A stretch of 64,000 nucleotides of DNA from Takakia lepidozioides (taxonomy: Eukaryota > Streptophyta > Takakiopsida > Takakiales > Takakiaceae): NCBI GenBank assembly GCA_030704615.1, contig CM060734.1, forward strand, positions 23,932,001 through 23,996,000, given 5' to 3'. This document shows positions 44,968-53,539 of this stretch, piece by piece. The stretch's first letter is position 1. The number at the start of each line of letters is the position of its first letter. The notes under the pieces were generated by a model. That model searched no databases and was not told the DNA's origin. It saw nothing but the letters and a program-made list of their open reading frames with translations. The position numbers and the translations under genes are program-made.

Positions 44968-47232
44968 CTCGAGAAAGATCAGCTCGAGTCTGTGAGTGCC
45001 AGGTTCGAGTTGTTTTGTAGCACTTGTGTTTTCATGAGAAGCGGTTCAGCCTAGAGTGTAGGGATCCGTGCATGAGCCTATCCACAGTGGATAGAGTGCA
45101 AAGGCAAATAGGTTGCAGGTTTGCAATGGATAGAAAGGCGGGTAGCCTATGTTGAAGAGCGGCGTTGCATAATTCAACGCTATGGCAACCAAGTTTGGGC
45201 TTCTAGTGTGAAGCGGAGGAGATGCTGGCCACGAGTGGGCGAACTGGTGGTCGTCTTCTTCAATTGCAAGCCGGGTTAAGGAGCTGCAGGAATGTGGGCT
45301 GTGCATGGGAAGCTAGCATGTTGCAGGTTGGAGATGATATGATCAGCTCCAGGTATTTCTGCCCGAAACTAGTTGTTGCAGGTAGATGAGGAGCAGCCGA
45401 ATGGTGGAGCTGCGAGGGGATGCATCGCAGCCCGTGGGAGCTTCAGCTCCAAGCTCATGAAGAGGTATGAGTGAGGAGAGGGGGGTTGGTCCCTCTTGTG
45501 TGCAAATCAGTGCACTTGTGAAGCATGTGCTGAGTTGGAGTTTCAATCTGAAACTCAGCAGTGTAAGGGCTCTTGGAGTGGCAAGAGCGGGGCTGGAAAG
45601 GCAGCAACGAGGCGCCCATGAGAAGTGCAGGTGCACCAAGTTTGTAAAGGTGTGTATTTTCAAATTTGTTTTTGTGAGCTTCATGAAGAAAAGGGAGCTT
45701 GTTGGGCAGCATATAGCTTGCTTGTTGAGTTGGAGGCACTTCTAGTGGGCCGAGAGAGCTCAGGAGTGCAAGGCGACGGGGTTGATGGCTCCGCAGAAGC
45801 CATAGCTCGTCGGCAGCAGGTGCTGGAGCAAACCCCAGCTCGGTAAGAGCTCGGGAACGCGTGGGAACGCCCAGGAACTCATGGGAACTCGTTGGGAGTG
45901 CCAGAGAACGCAGGGAATAGTGGCCGTGATGGGCTGTTGGGGCGGTATCATGAGATACCACGAGCCCAGGTCGTGATGATTGACCGTGACCGTTGACCGT
46001 GACCGTTGGAAATCGTGGTGCGGACACAACGGGTGGGCACGGTGACCAGATCGTGGGGATGGTGGGCCGTGAAGGCTCGTGGGAGTGGTACCACAGGGTA
46101 TCACTGGGCAGCCCGTGGCCAACGAGTGCCTAGGGCGGGCCGTGAGGAGTCGTGGCGGTTGGAGCCACGGAAGGCCGCGAACAGTTAGAGTGAAAAAAAA
46201 AAAAAAAAAACAAAAACAAAAAGAGGGACCTTGATGGGGAGGCTGGGCTCTGAAGAACAACGGTTTTGAGCTAGCTGATCCGGCAAAAAAGTCGGAATTG
46301 CCTCCCTGTTGCGTTTTAACAAAGGGGATTACTTCCTTGCAGGTAATCTTTTCTGGTTTTCAGCCCAATTCTTAACTATGGGGGAGACCAGCCTGCAGGT
46401 AATTCCTTTGGACAGAATGTTGTTGGGGCCTATATGTACCTCTATTTGCTCCATTTTTTAACCTTCAGTGAATGGCATGGTTTCCTGAGGTGGTTCCATT
46501 CGGAGGAATGTCTGGTGGACGTAAGAAGGCACTGGCGGACCCTGTGGAGGCTTTGCATGGGGCCTTGGAGGCAAAGTTTCATGAGCTCGTGGAGGGCGGT
46601 TTGAGGAGTGTCTACATGATACTCTCATGGTCATGCAAGTGAGAGAAGAGAGGAAAAAAAAAGGGTGTTGGGACGAGAGCGTGTTGGGGATAGGCATTGC
46701 TTTAGCTTCCCTTCCTCGTAGCTTTCCACCTTCTCTGTAGGCCGAGACCTTTCCATAGGTGGAGGCAAGAGTCAGTCCGGGTTTGGGCTGGGTTGCAGGA
46801 GTGACACTGTGGAGAGATTTTTGGTGTGGGGGAGTTGTTGTTTTCATTCTTGTGTTTGGATCCCCTCCACACCTGCATGCCATGCTAGTTTTGTGTGGGC
46901 GCTTGATTTTATAAGTGGTGGACTCGGGCTTGATCGCCGATCCTACCCTAGAGCATGCTGTCGATGGTGAGGCTGGGTTGATGACCAGTCAGACCATCTT
47001 TGTTTCTCCTGTGGTGAGGTTGGAGGTGATGACCAGCCAACCATAGGAATGCCTGCGGTGGATGCAGGTGCAGGTGCAGGCTATGTTAGGAACCTAGTAT
47101 TCCAAACCATAAGCCGCATCAGGATCTCTACCCGGATACCTTGTGGAGAGGGGGTTAGAGACATGTTCATGACCGGTTGAGTGTTAGTTTGTCAACACGG
47201 AGGTGCCACTAGTTGCTAGGGAAAGTGCCGGT
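44968..47232 (+). other. Retrotransposon leader / untranslated interior
   Basis: 2.2 kb between the 5' LTR and Gag, with no domain-bearing frame. It holds short repeats: GGGAACGC/GGGAACTC words at 45845-45905, a doubled GACCGTGACCGTT at 45978-46005, CGTGG-rich words to 46170, and an A run with A4-C interruptions at 46193-46222. A long leader is common in large plant LTR elements. Confidence 0.5.
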
Positions 47233-48213
47233 ATGAGCACTAGCAATACTAGCGGGTATATGAGACGAGGTGTGCGGTTTAGGCCACCTTCACCTCCTGT
47301 GTCTTCTACGGAAGGTTCTAATTCGGATTGTGAATCAGGAGGACTCACACTGGTGGTGCAAGTTATTTCCTTGCCATTGTTGTGGGACACGATGGAGGAG
47401 ATGTATGGAGCCACCAAGGGGCCACGAAGGTACTCTGGGGCAGTGGGCACCATTGAGTTGGATGATTTTATCCAAGAGTTTGATAGTTGGTGTGACTTGC
47501 AGCAAATGCGCAATCCACAACTGTTTACACCTTTTATGACATGGAAGGGACTGTTTCAGCACCTTGAGGGGCCGCCCATGGATGATTACCATGAGTTTAG
47601 GCGGGGGTACGATGTTGAGATCGATGGATGGAGGATGTACTGGTCACCCGACTATGTCTCCATCACTAAAGGAACAAGGGCAGCAGCCATACTGGCAGCT
47701 GCACCGGCAGCTTCCACGAGCAGTAGTGGGACTAGTGGTACAGAGGCTACGTCATCCACCCAAGCTACTGCTGCACCAGCACCAGTGGCGGTGCTTGCCT
47801 TCAACCCTATTGTGGAGTTCTTCGAAGAGTTGAGAAGGAACTACCAAGGGGTGAGGACAGAGAAGTTGAGGAGCTTGCAAGAGTTCCAACGGAAGCCTAC
47901 TGAGAGCTTGAGGGAGGCTTTTACTCGCATGAGGCGCTTGATTAATGTAACCCAAGGGGTTACAGAGGCTCAGGGAGTCCAGTTCTGGTACGGGATATTG
48001 GACAAGGAGCTGAGGAGAAGGGTGCGGGATGCAACTCTCCTACAAGCGGCCCAACCCACCTTAGCAAATGTGTTTTTGCTGGCAGAGCGGATAGAGCTCA
48101 ACATGGTGGAGGAACGAGTGGTCATCGTGGGATTTGCTAAGGAGGCACCACGAGGTAGTGGTGCTCTTAGCCAACCACTACCTCATCGTGCTCAAGGCAA
48201 CAAGGGGGCTTAG
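47233..48213 (+). CDS. Gag of the methyltransferase-bearing Ty3 element
   Basis: From ATG at 47233 (MSTSNTSGYMRRG) the frame runs to TAG at 48211. The central part is a Retrotrans_gag-type capsid region: FDSWCDLQQMRNPQLFTPF, GLFQHLEGPPMDDYHEF, then LRSLQEFQRKPTESLREAFT and RMRRLINVTQGVTEAQGV with FWYGILDKELRRRVRDATL. An Ala/Ser/Thr linker splits it. In the same frame beyond the TAG, a zinc knuckle begins at 48298 (CWPCGGPHVKKDW); its last Cys is Trp and its spacing is one residue short. TAG at 48211 and at 48391 both stand where CAG (Gln) would read on. Gag would package the RNA into particles. Confidence 0.85.
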   Translation: MSTSNTSGYMRRGVRFRPPSPPVSSTEGSNSDCESGGLTLVVQVISLPLLWDTMEEMYGATKGPRRYSGAVGTIELDDFIQEFDSWCDLQQMRNPQLFTPFMTWKGLFQHLEGPPMDDYHEFRRGYDVEIDGWRMYWSPDYVSITKGTRAAAILAAAPAASTSSSGTSGTEATSSTQATAAPAPVAVLAFNPIVEFFEELRRNYQGVRTEKLRSLQEFQRKPTESLREAFTRMRRLINVTQGVTEAQGVQFWYGILDKELRRRVRDATLLQAAQPTLANVFLLAERIELNMVEERVVIVGFAKEAPRGSGALSQPLPHRAQGNKGA

Positions 48214-48489
48214 GTGAAGCCCAGGGAAGGGCAGAGAGGACCTCAGATGCAGGGGTCTCTCCCTTCATTTGCTGGCCAACAACGGGCGGATGTGGTGTGC
48301 TGGCCATGTGGAGGACCCCATGTCAAGAAGGATTGGGAGGAGTCAGCTTCCTATAGGCCTGGATGGCAGTCAGGGGAGGGCCGGCGTATGTAGCTCTCTG
48401 TGACGTTCATAGGAGGAGTTGCGGTTGCCCAGCGAGGCAAGATGCCAATACTGGCAACATTCACAGCTGTTGTGACTTGGCCTGGATAG

Positions 48490-49720
48490 TTGTTGGATGG
48501 AAACACTCATTTAGAGGATGTGTCACATCCGGGAGAGCAGGATGACATGTATGGTATGACGGAGTTGTCTGCCATGGTTGCTCACACTCCATTGTGGGGT
48601 TCGAGCAAGGATTTGCAGCGGGTTGCTGATTGTCATGTGCAACAAGCTTGGGTAGAGGCTTTTGTACCATCAAGAAAGGAGGATAGTGCGGGGATTGCCA
48701 CAGATCTACCTCAGTTGTCTCCATTGGACACCACACCAATCGTGTGGCAGTGTCCGGATGAAAGCATTTGCCTTCTGGATTTGTTTGGCGGGATCAGCAC
48801 CGGATTGACTGCTGTTCTACAGGCAGGTGTACGAGTACGACGTTACCTGTATGTGGAGAGGGATGAGACTGCACGACGCGTCTCCCTCCGTCATGTTGCT
48901 CAGTTGGTGCAGTAGTACCCTGAGTTGTTGCCGGTGTCTACGGTTCATGGATATCAGTTGGCCTTGCCAGCAGACATCTCTTTGCTGGGGGCCCAGGATT
49001 TGGAGCGGGTTGGCTCCATTGATTTGGTAGTGGCAGGTTGGCCCTACCAAGGGCATTCATCAACTGGGCATGGCAATGGATTGCAAGACTCGAGGTCGGG
49101 TCTGTTTGGGAGATGGTGCGGGTTTTGCGCCACTTACAGCTTCATCAGGCTGTATCTCCAGCATACATCTTGGAGAATGTGCCACTGATGGGCGATTTTG
49201 GGACAGGGTGATGGCCAGTGTGCATCAGGTCCGGTCGTGGCTTGGGTCAGCAGTGTTGCTGAATGCAGCTGCAGTGGGGTCACGGACTCATCATCCACGG
49301 TTATGGTGGACTAACTTGATGTCACCCGCACTGCTTAAGCGTGCATTTGATGGGGTGTAGCGGCCAGCACACCTCACAGTGGATAGCATTTTGGATACAG
49401 GGAGGCAGTCTCAGCGTGTGAGACACGATGACCGTTCGCCTTTGGCAGTGGTCAACAAGGTGGATCAACCACGAGCAGCACTATCTACACTGCTCAGCTT
49501 CCCAGGATCGCATGCTGTCCGGGATAGTGGACCTGGCCTCCTGTGGGATGCTCAGTTGCAGCAGTTAGTGGAGCCTAATGCTGACGAGCGAGAGCGGGCT
49601 ATGGGTTTTCCCACTGGGACCATGGCGGTGCCTTCTCTTTTTGAGGCATCACGTCGTTAGGTGTTGGGGCAAGCAATGGATATAAATTGCTTGACCTGGA
49701 TTATCAGCTTGGCTATGGCT
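48490..49720 (+). pseudogene. DNMT3-like cytosine-5 DNA methyltransferase inside a Ty3 polyprotein
   Basis: All main C5-methyltransferase motifs are readable in order. Motif I is LLDLFGGISTGL (48772). An IDLVVAGWP block with motif IV at 49036 reads GWPYQGHS, where PYQ replaces the catalytic PCQ (TAC for TGC at 49045). RSGLF-WEMVRVL follows; motif VI is ILENVPLMG (49173); motif VIII is THHPRLWWTNL (49288). Then SILDTGRQSQRVR and ERERAMGFPTGT lead to motif X GQAMDI (49664). The RRYLYVERDE and GLFWEMVRVL blocks and the MGFP..T segment before motif X fit the DNMT3/DRM-like branch. Frames: 1 to about 49110, 3 to about 49205, then 2. In-frame TAGs lie at 48913, 49358 and 49658. It sits where a protease would be expected; I see no protease. 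Confidence 0.93.
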
Positions 49721-50064
49721 GAGCAACAAAAAGTGTGGAGTGCACTTCCCTTGACGGTCTCTCTGCCTACCGAGACGGTACAGGCAGTGAGTGGAGGCGA
49801 GCCAGTGAGGACCACGGGGTGTAGACATCCATGGCACACATGGGAGGTGCTCGAGGTTCAGAGGGAGTTGGCAGCCAAGGCGGCTGTGATGGATGAGGTT
49901 GGGGATTCTTCTCGGGTTGAGGAGGTCCTAAGGATGAGATGATGGGGCAAGATGAGGCCTTGTCATTGACTGAGCAGGCAGGAAGTACTGCTCATGAGGT
50001 TGCGGCATAGCAACCACGGGACGCGTCTCCTACCTCTAAGTCTGCTGGACTTAAGGTTGCAGTT

Positions 50065-51105
50065 ATGGAGGACAATTGGGAGCTTGACATTGGACCCATT
50101 GTCACTGGAGGAGAGAGACGACATATACGGCGGTTCCTGAGGGCTTACAAGAATTGCTTTGCCTTCAGTTTGAAGGATTTGGGAACACTGAAGGGTCAGG
50201 AGATTCGTATTGAGTTGGCCACGGACACGCCAATCTTTCGGAGACCCTATAGATACAGTGACATGGAGAGGTATTTGATTCAGATGAGGACTCAAGATCT
50301 CTGGGAGGTTGGTTTGGTGGAGCTCTCTGGTGGAGAGTATGCTTCAGCCACGGTGATGCCAGCCAAGAATGATGTCTATGGCAATTGGACGGAGAGACGT
50401 ATGTGCGGTGATTACCGGCCTGTAAATCGTTAGACCAAGTCCGATAAGTATGCCATGCCCACACCGGAGGAGATCTTTGATGCCATTGGGCATGCCAAGG
50501 TCTTTAGCACTTTGGACTTGCGGTCCGGATATCACCAGTTGCCGATCAAGGAGGCGGACAAGCAGAAGACGACATTTTGGGGGATCAATGAGCACGGGAA
50601 GGAATGCCTATATCAGTGGCGGTTCTTGCCATTCGGGCTTAAGAACGCTCCTGCAGAGTTCCGGAGAGTCATGGACATGATTCTAGCAGGGGCGGACTTT
50701 GCTCGGTGCTACATAGATGACATCATCATCTTTAGTGCTACGGTGGAGGAGCACGAGAGACACCTTCAGGTGGTGTTTGAGCGCTTGAGAGCGCACGGAT
50801 TGAAATTACATCCGGGGAAGTGCAAGTTCTTCCACAACCAGATTGAGTATCTGGGCCACATGATATATCCTGGAGGATTGGGGGTGCAACAGACTAAGGT
50901 AGAGGCCATCGCACAGATTCCACGTCCCACGAATGTGAGCCGAGTTCGAGCTTTCATGGGGTTGGCAAACTACTATAGACGGTTTGTCAAGGGATTTAGT
51001 ACTATTGCAAAGGCTCTAACCAAGCTGACCAAGGTAGACCAGGAGTGGCAGTGGGAAGATGAGCAAGAGCGACTTTTCAGGAGCTCAAGGCGAAGTTGAC
51101 CTCGG
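50065..51105 (+). pseudogene. Ty3 reverse transcriptase
   Basis: Same frame as Gag. N-terminal palm landmarks are FLRAYKNCFAFSLKDLGTL, PIFRRPYRYSDMERYLI, EVGLVELSGGEYASATVMPA and RRMCGDYRPVNR. A TAG at 50431-50433 replaces the expected Gln before TKSDKYAMP. Then come FSTLDLRSGYHQLPIKEAD, TTFWGINEHGKECLYQWRFL, PFGLKNAPAEFRRVMD, the active site CYIDDIIIFS, HGLKLHPGKCKFF and FMGLANYYRRFVKGFS. It ends at the WQWEDEQE connection segment with a 1-base frameshift at about 51070. The YIDD site and fingers are intact apart from the stop. It copies element RNA into DNA. Confidence 0.93.
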
Positions 51106-51135
51106 CGCCGATCTTGGGACGGGATACACCTGCTT

Positions 51136-52250
51136 CGAGTGTGGGAGGATGGTCGGGTGAGGATCGTGCCTCACCCAACACTGCGTGCACGGTTAGTGCG
51201 GCATGCCCATGAGGAGTTGGGGCATTTTGGAGTGCGATGCACTCGTAGTTTACTGCAGGGGCAGTATTGGTGGCGTGGTATGCACACAGAGGTGCAATAG
51301 TTCGTGGCTAGGTGCATGGTGTGTGACAGGGTGCGTGCTTCATTCAACGCCCCTACACCACAGTTGCATCCTTTACCCATCATGGGATTGGGCTACAGGT
51401 GGAGTCTTGACTTCGCAGGATCTTTGCCACTGACGATGCGTCACCACAGATATGTGTTGGTGATGGTGGAGCACTTCTCCAAGTGGATTGAGTTGGTTCC
51501 ATTGCCTGACAAGGCTAGTGAGGGGGCTACGTATGCATTCCTGCATCGTGTGCTTAGCCGATTCGGTGCTCCAGCTGAGGTACTCACGAACCAAGGGAGA
51601 GAGTTCTTGGGGGAGTTTCAGGCTTTGTGTGATAAAGCCTTGATAGACCACCGTACCACTTCTCGGAATCACCCTGAGGCCGATGGCTTGGCAGAGAGAG
51701 TGGTTCAGACAGTGAAGAGGGGTTTGCGCAAGTATGGCTTGCAAAAATGACTCCTAGGAGATTGGGATCTTCAGGTACCTTGGTAAGCCATGGGCTACAC
51801 GTTCTGCAAGCAAGCATCACTTGCCTCATTCTCACCGTATTTCCTTCTCTTTGGCCGAGAGCCGGATTTGCCTGCATCTATTCGTAGGGAGGCTGCAGTA
51901 GTCCTCAACCTTGATGATCCGGATGTGTGGACACAAGCATGTGCCCAGCGGGCAGAGTTGTTCAAGAGAGTCATGCCTATGGCTTTTGAGAATCTTGCTA
52001 TTGCCCAACACCGAGACACATTGAGGTATGCCACTATACGTGGAGGGGATATCGGCCAGGTGTTCGGCATTTCCACCCTGGGGACTATGTGTATCTGCAG
52101 CAGACAACGCCTACAACCTTGGATGTCACAACAGAACGTGTGATTCTAAGGGTCAGGGAGGTGTTGCCTTCAGGAGTGTTGATTCTGGAGGGTCGAGATG
52201 GCATGGTATGGAAGGACCATGTGCGTAATTGTGCGCCATATCACCTTCCA
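51136..52250 (+). pseudogene. Ty3 integrase, second catalytic Asp mutated
   Basis: The zinc-binding region (HAHEELGHFGVRC ... CMVC) is interrupted by TAG at 51298 where Gln is expected (EVQ*FVARC). The core has WSLDFAGSLP (first Asp) and VLTNQGREFLGEF, in which Asn (AAC) stands for the usual TDxG Asp, and HPEADGLAERVVQTV (catalytic Glu). Further breaks are TGA at 51748 and TAA at 51784. After a frameshift at about 52045 the C-terminal barrel-type domain follows in frame 3 (RHFHPGDYVYLQQT, VREVLPSGVLILEGRDG, WKDHVRNCAPYHLP), leading into the PHD finger. RNase H, which should precede it, is missing. Confidence 0.9.
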
Positions 52251-52304
52251 CATGTGGATGGGAGGATAGATCCCAACCTTGCAGTGGTACCTGTAGGGTT
52301 GCGT

Positions 52305-52448
52305 TGCATGCTATGTGGGCATGCTCGTGGTGCCGTCACTATGTTGGTGTGTGATCGATGCTCAAGAGGTTGGCACATGAGATGCTTGACACCACCTCTT
52401 GAGAGGGTTCCTGATGGAGATTGGTTATGTCCACACTGCTTGGGATAG
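52305..52448 (+). CDS. PHD finger at the C-terminus of the Ty3 polyprotein
   Basis: In frame with the integrase C-terminal domain: CMLC, then CDRC, GWHMRC and CPHC, giving the full Cys4-His-Cys3 set with the classical PPLERVPDGDW spacer, and stop TAG at 52446. PHD fingers read histone H3 tails, often by methylation state of Lys4. Placed at the end of a Ty3 integrase it occupies the position of the chromodomain in chromoviruses, suggesting a chromatin tether for integration. All eight metal ligands are intact, unlike the catalytic sites upstream. Confidence 0.92.
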   Translation, partial: CMLCGHARGAVTMLVCDRCSRGWHMRCLTPPLERVPDGDWLCPHCLG

Positions 52449-52708
52449 TGGCAGTGGATATGACTAGTGGCAGCTCACAAGGCATGGGAGGCCAAGCTCA
52501 TAGGAGTCAATACCCAAGATCTCAGGCTCAAATTCACAGGTTGCAAGACGACGACTAACGATGGGGCAACTCTTGTACCCGGCCTCTTGATCTATTGAGT
52601 TTGAGTGTAGTAGGGACAATGGTGGAGGACTTAGTGAGGCTATGGCCACTATCACATCTTGTGGCTACCTGGACTTAGAGGGACCTAAGCGCCAGCTAGG
52701 GGGGCGAT
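52449..52708 (+). other. 3' untranslated interior and polypurine tract
   Basis: Short non-coding stretch ending in TAGGGGGGCGAT (52697-52708), a typical Ty3 polypurine tract that primes plus-strand DNA just before the LTR start TGTGATGG. Confidence 0.65.
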
Positions 52709-53436
52709 TGTGATGGACTAGTGGCAGCCTAGTGGTGGACTAGTGGCTGCACTAGTGGTGGCTAGTGGCAGCCTAGTGGTTGGACTAGTGGCTGCGCTAG
52801 TGGTGGACTAGTGACAACCTAGTGATGGACTAGTGGCTGCACTAGTGGTGGCTAGTGGCAGCCAAGTGATGAACTAGTGGCTGCACTAGTCGTGGCTAGT
52901 GACAGCCTAGTGATGGACTAGTGGTTGCACTAGTGGTGGCTAGTGGCAGCCTAGTGGTTGGACCAGTGGCTGCACTAGTGGTGACTAGTGGTTGTCTAGT
53001 GGCAGCCTAGTGGTGGACTAGTGGTGGACTAGTGATAGATTAGTGTTTGGTGTGCACATATGTTGTGTGGTTTTGGACAGTGATGTAGTTGTGTTGCGAT
53101 ATGTATGCGCACGACAGCTGTCAAGTTATTTTATCACTAGTGTGAAGTTAACTAGGAAATAGCTAGCTTTTATATATTGATATTTGGGATTGACCCAAGT
53201 GTCAATCCAGGGGCCAATACATGTTTGGGCACCTGGCGTTGTTATCTTCACGGCAGATCGCGGTGGGCTCATCTTTCTCGAGTTGAGCCTCACCGCGTCT
53301 AGCTATGGCGCCGTAGTGTGGATTCCCCATGGCGTGGGGTGCACTTGGCTCGACTTAATATATGAGTGATGTTTTCATGTGTAAGTATGTGAGTTAGAGA
53401 GAGCTTGTGTGCTTGTATTATTCTTTTCTTTATCAT
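52709..53436 (+). repeat. 3' LTR with ACTAGT minisatellite
   Basis: Starts TGTGATGGACTAGTGG after the polypurine tract. The first ~330 bp are an array of CTAGTGGCAGC / ACTAGTGGCTGC / ACTAGTGGTGG units, then a unique spacer. The last 317 bp (53119-53435) match the 5' LTR fragment and end CTTTATCA. Confidence 0.75.
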
Positions 53437-53520
53437 TGTGATGGACTAGTGGTAGCCTAGTGGTGGACTAGTGGCTGCACTAGTGGTGGCTAGTGGCAGC
53501 CTAGTGATGGATTAGTGGCT
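53437..53520 (+). repeat. Second copy of the LTR start, truncated
   Basis: TGTGATGGACTAGTGG recurs immediately after the 3' LTR and follows the order of 52709-52790 for about 80 bp before diverging near the MULE-like element. It looks like an LTR-to-LTR junction or a recombination product. Confidence 0.7.
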
Positions 53521-53539
53521 GTGTCGAGCGGCTTTTACT

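Larger units (their letters stand above)
44652..53436 (+). mobile_element. Ty3 retrotransposon encoding a DNMT3-like methyltransferase and a PHD finger
   Basis: Order of parts: truncated 5' LTR (44652-44967), ~2.2-kb leader, Gag (from 47233), zinc knuckle (48298), C5 cytosine methyltransferase (~48750-49720), reverse transcriptase (50065-51105), RNase H deleted, integrase (51136-52250), PHD finger (52305-52439), stop at 52446, polypurine tract (52697-52708), 3' LTR (52709-53436). Gag, the first third of the methyltransferase, RT and integrase share one frame. This implies an original single Gag-Mtase-Pol-PHD polyprotein. Retrotransposons carrying DNMTs are reported from charophyte algae and dinoflagellates. 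This copy is dead: many TAG stops, frameshifts, mutated catalytic residues. Confidence 0.92.

Noticed and set aside
48211-52448. TAG reassigned to Gln (non-standard nuclear code), since most breaks in the polyprotein are TAG.
   Set aside because: XPO7 stops with TAG at its exact conserved C-terminus and the PHD finger also ends in TAG. Other breaks are TGA, TAA and frameshifts, so decay is simpler.
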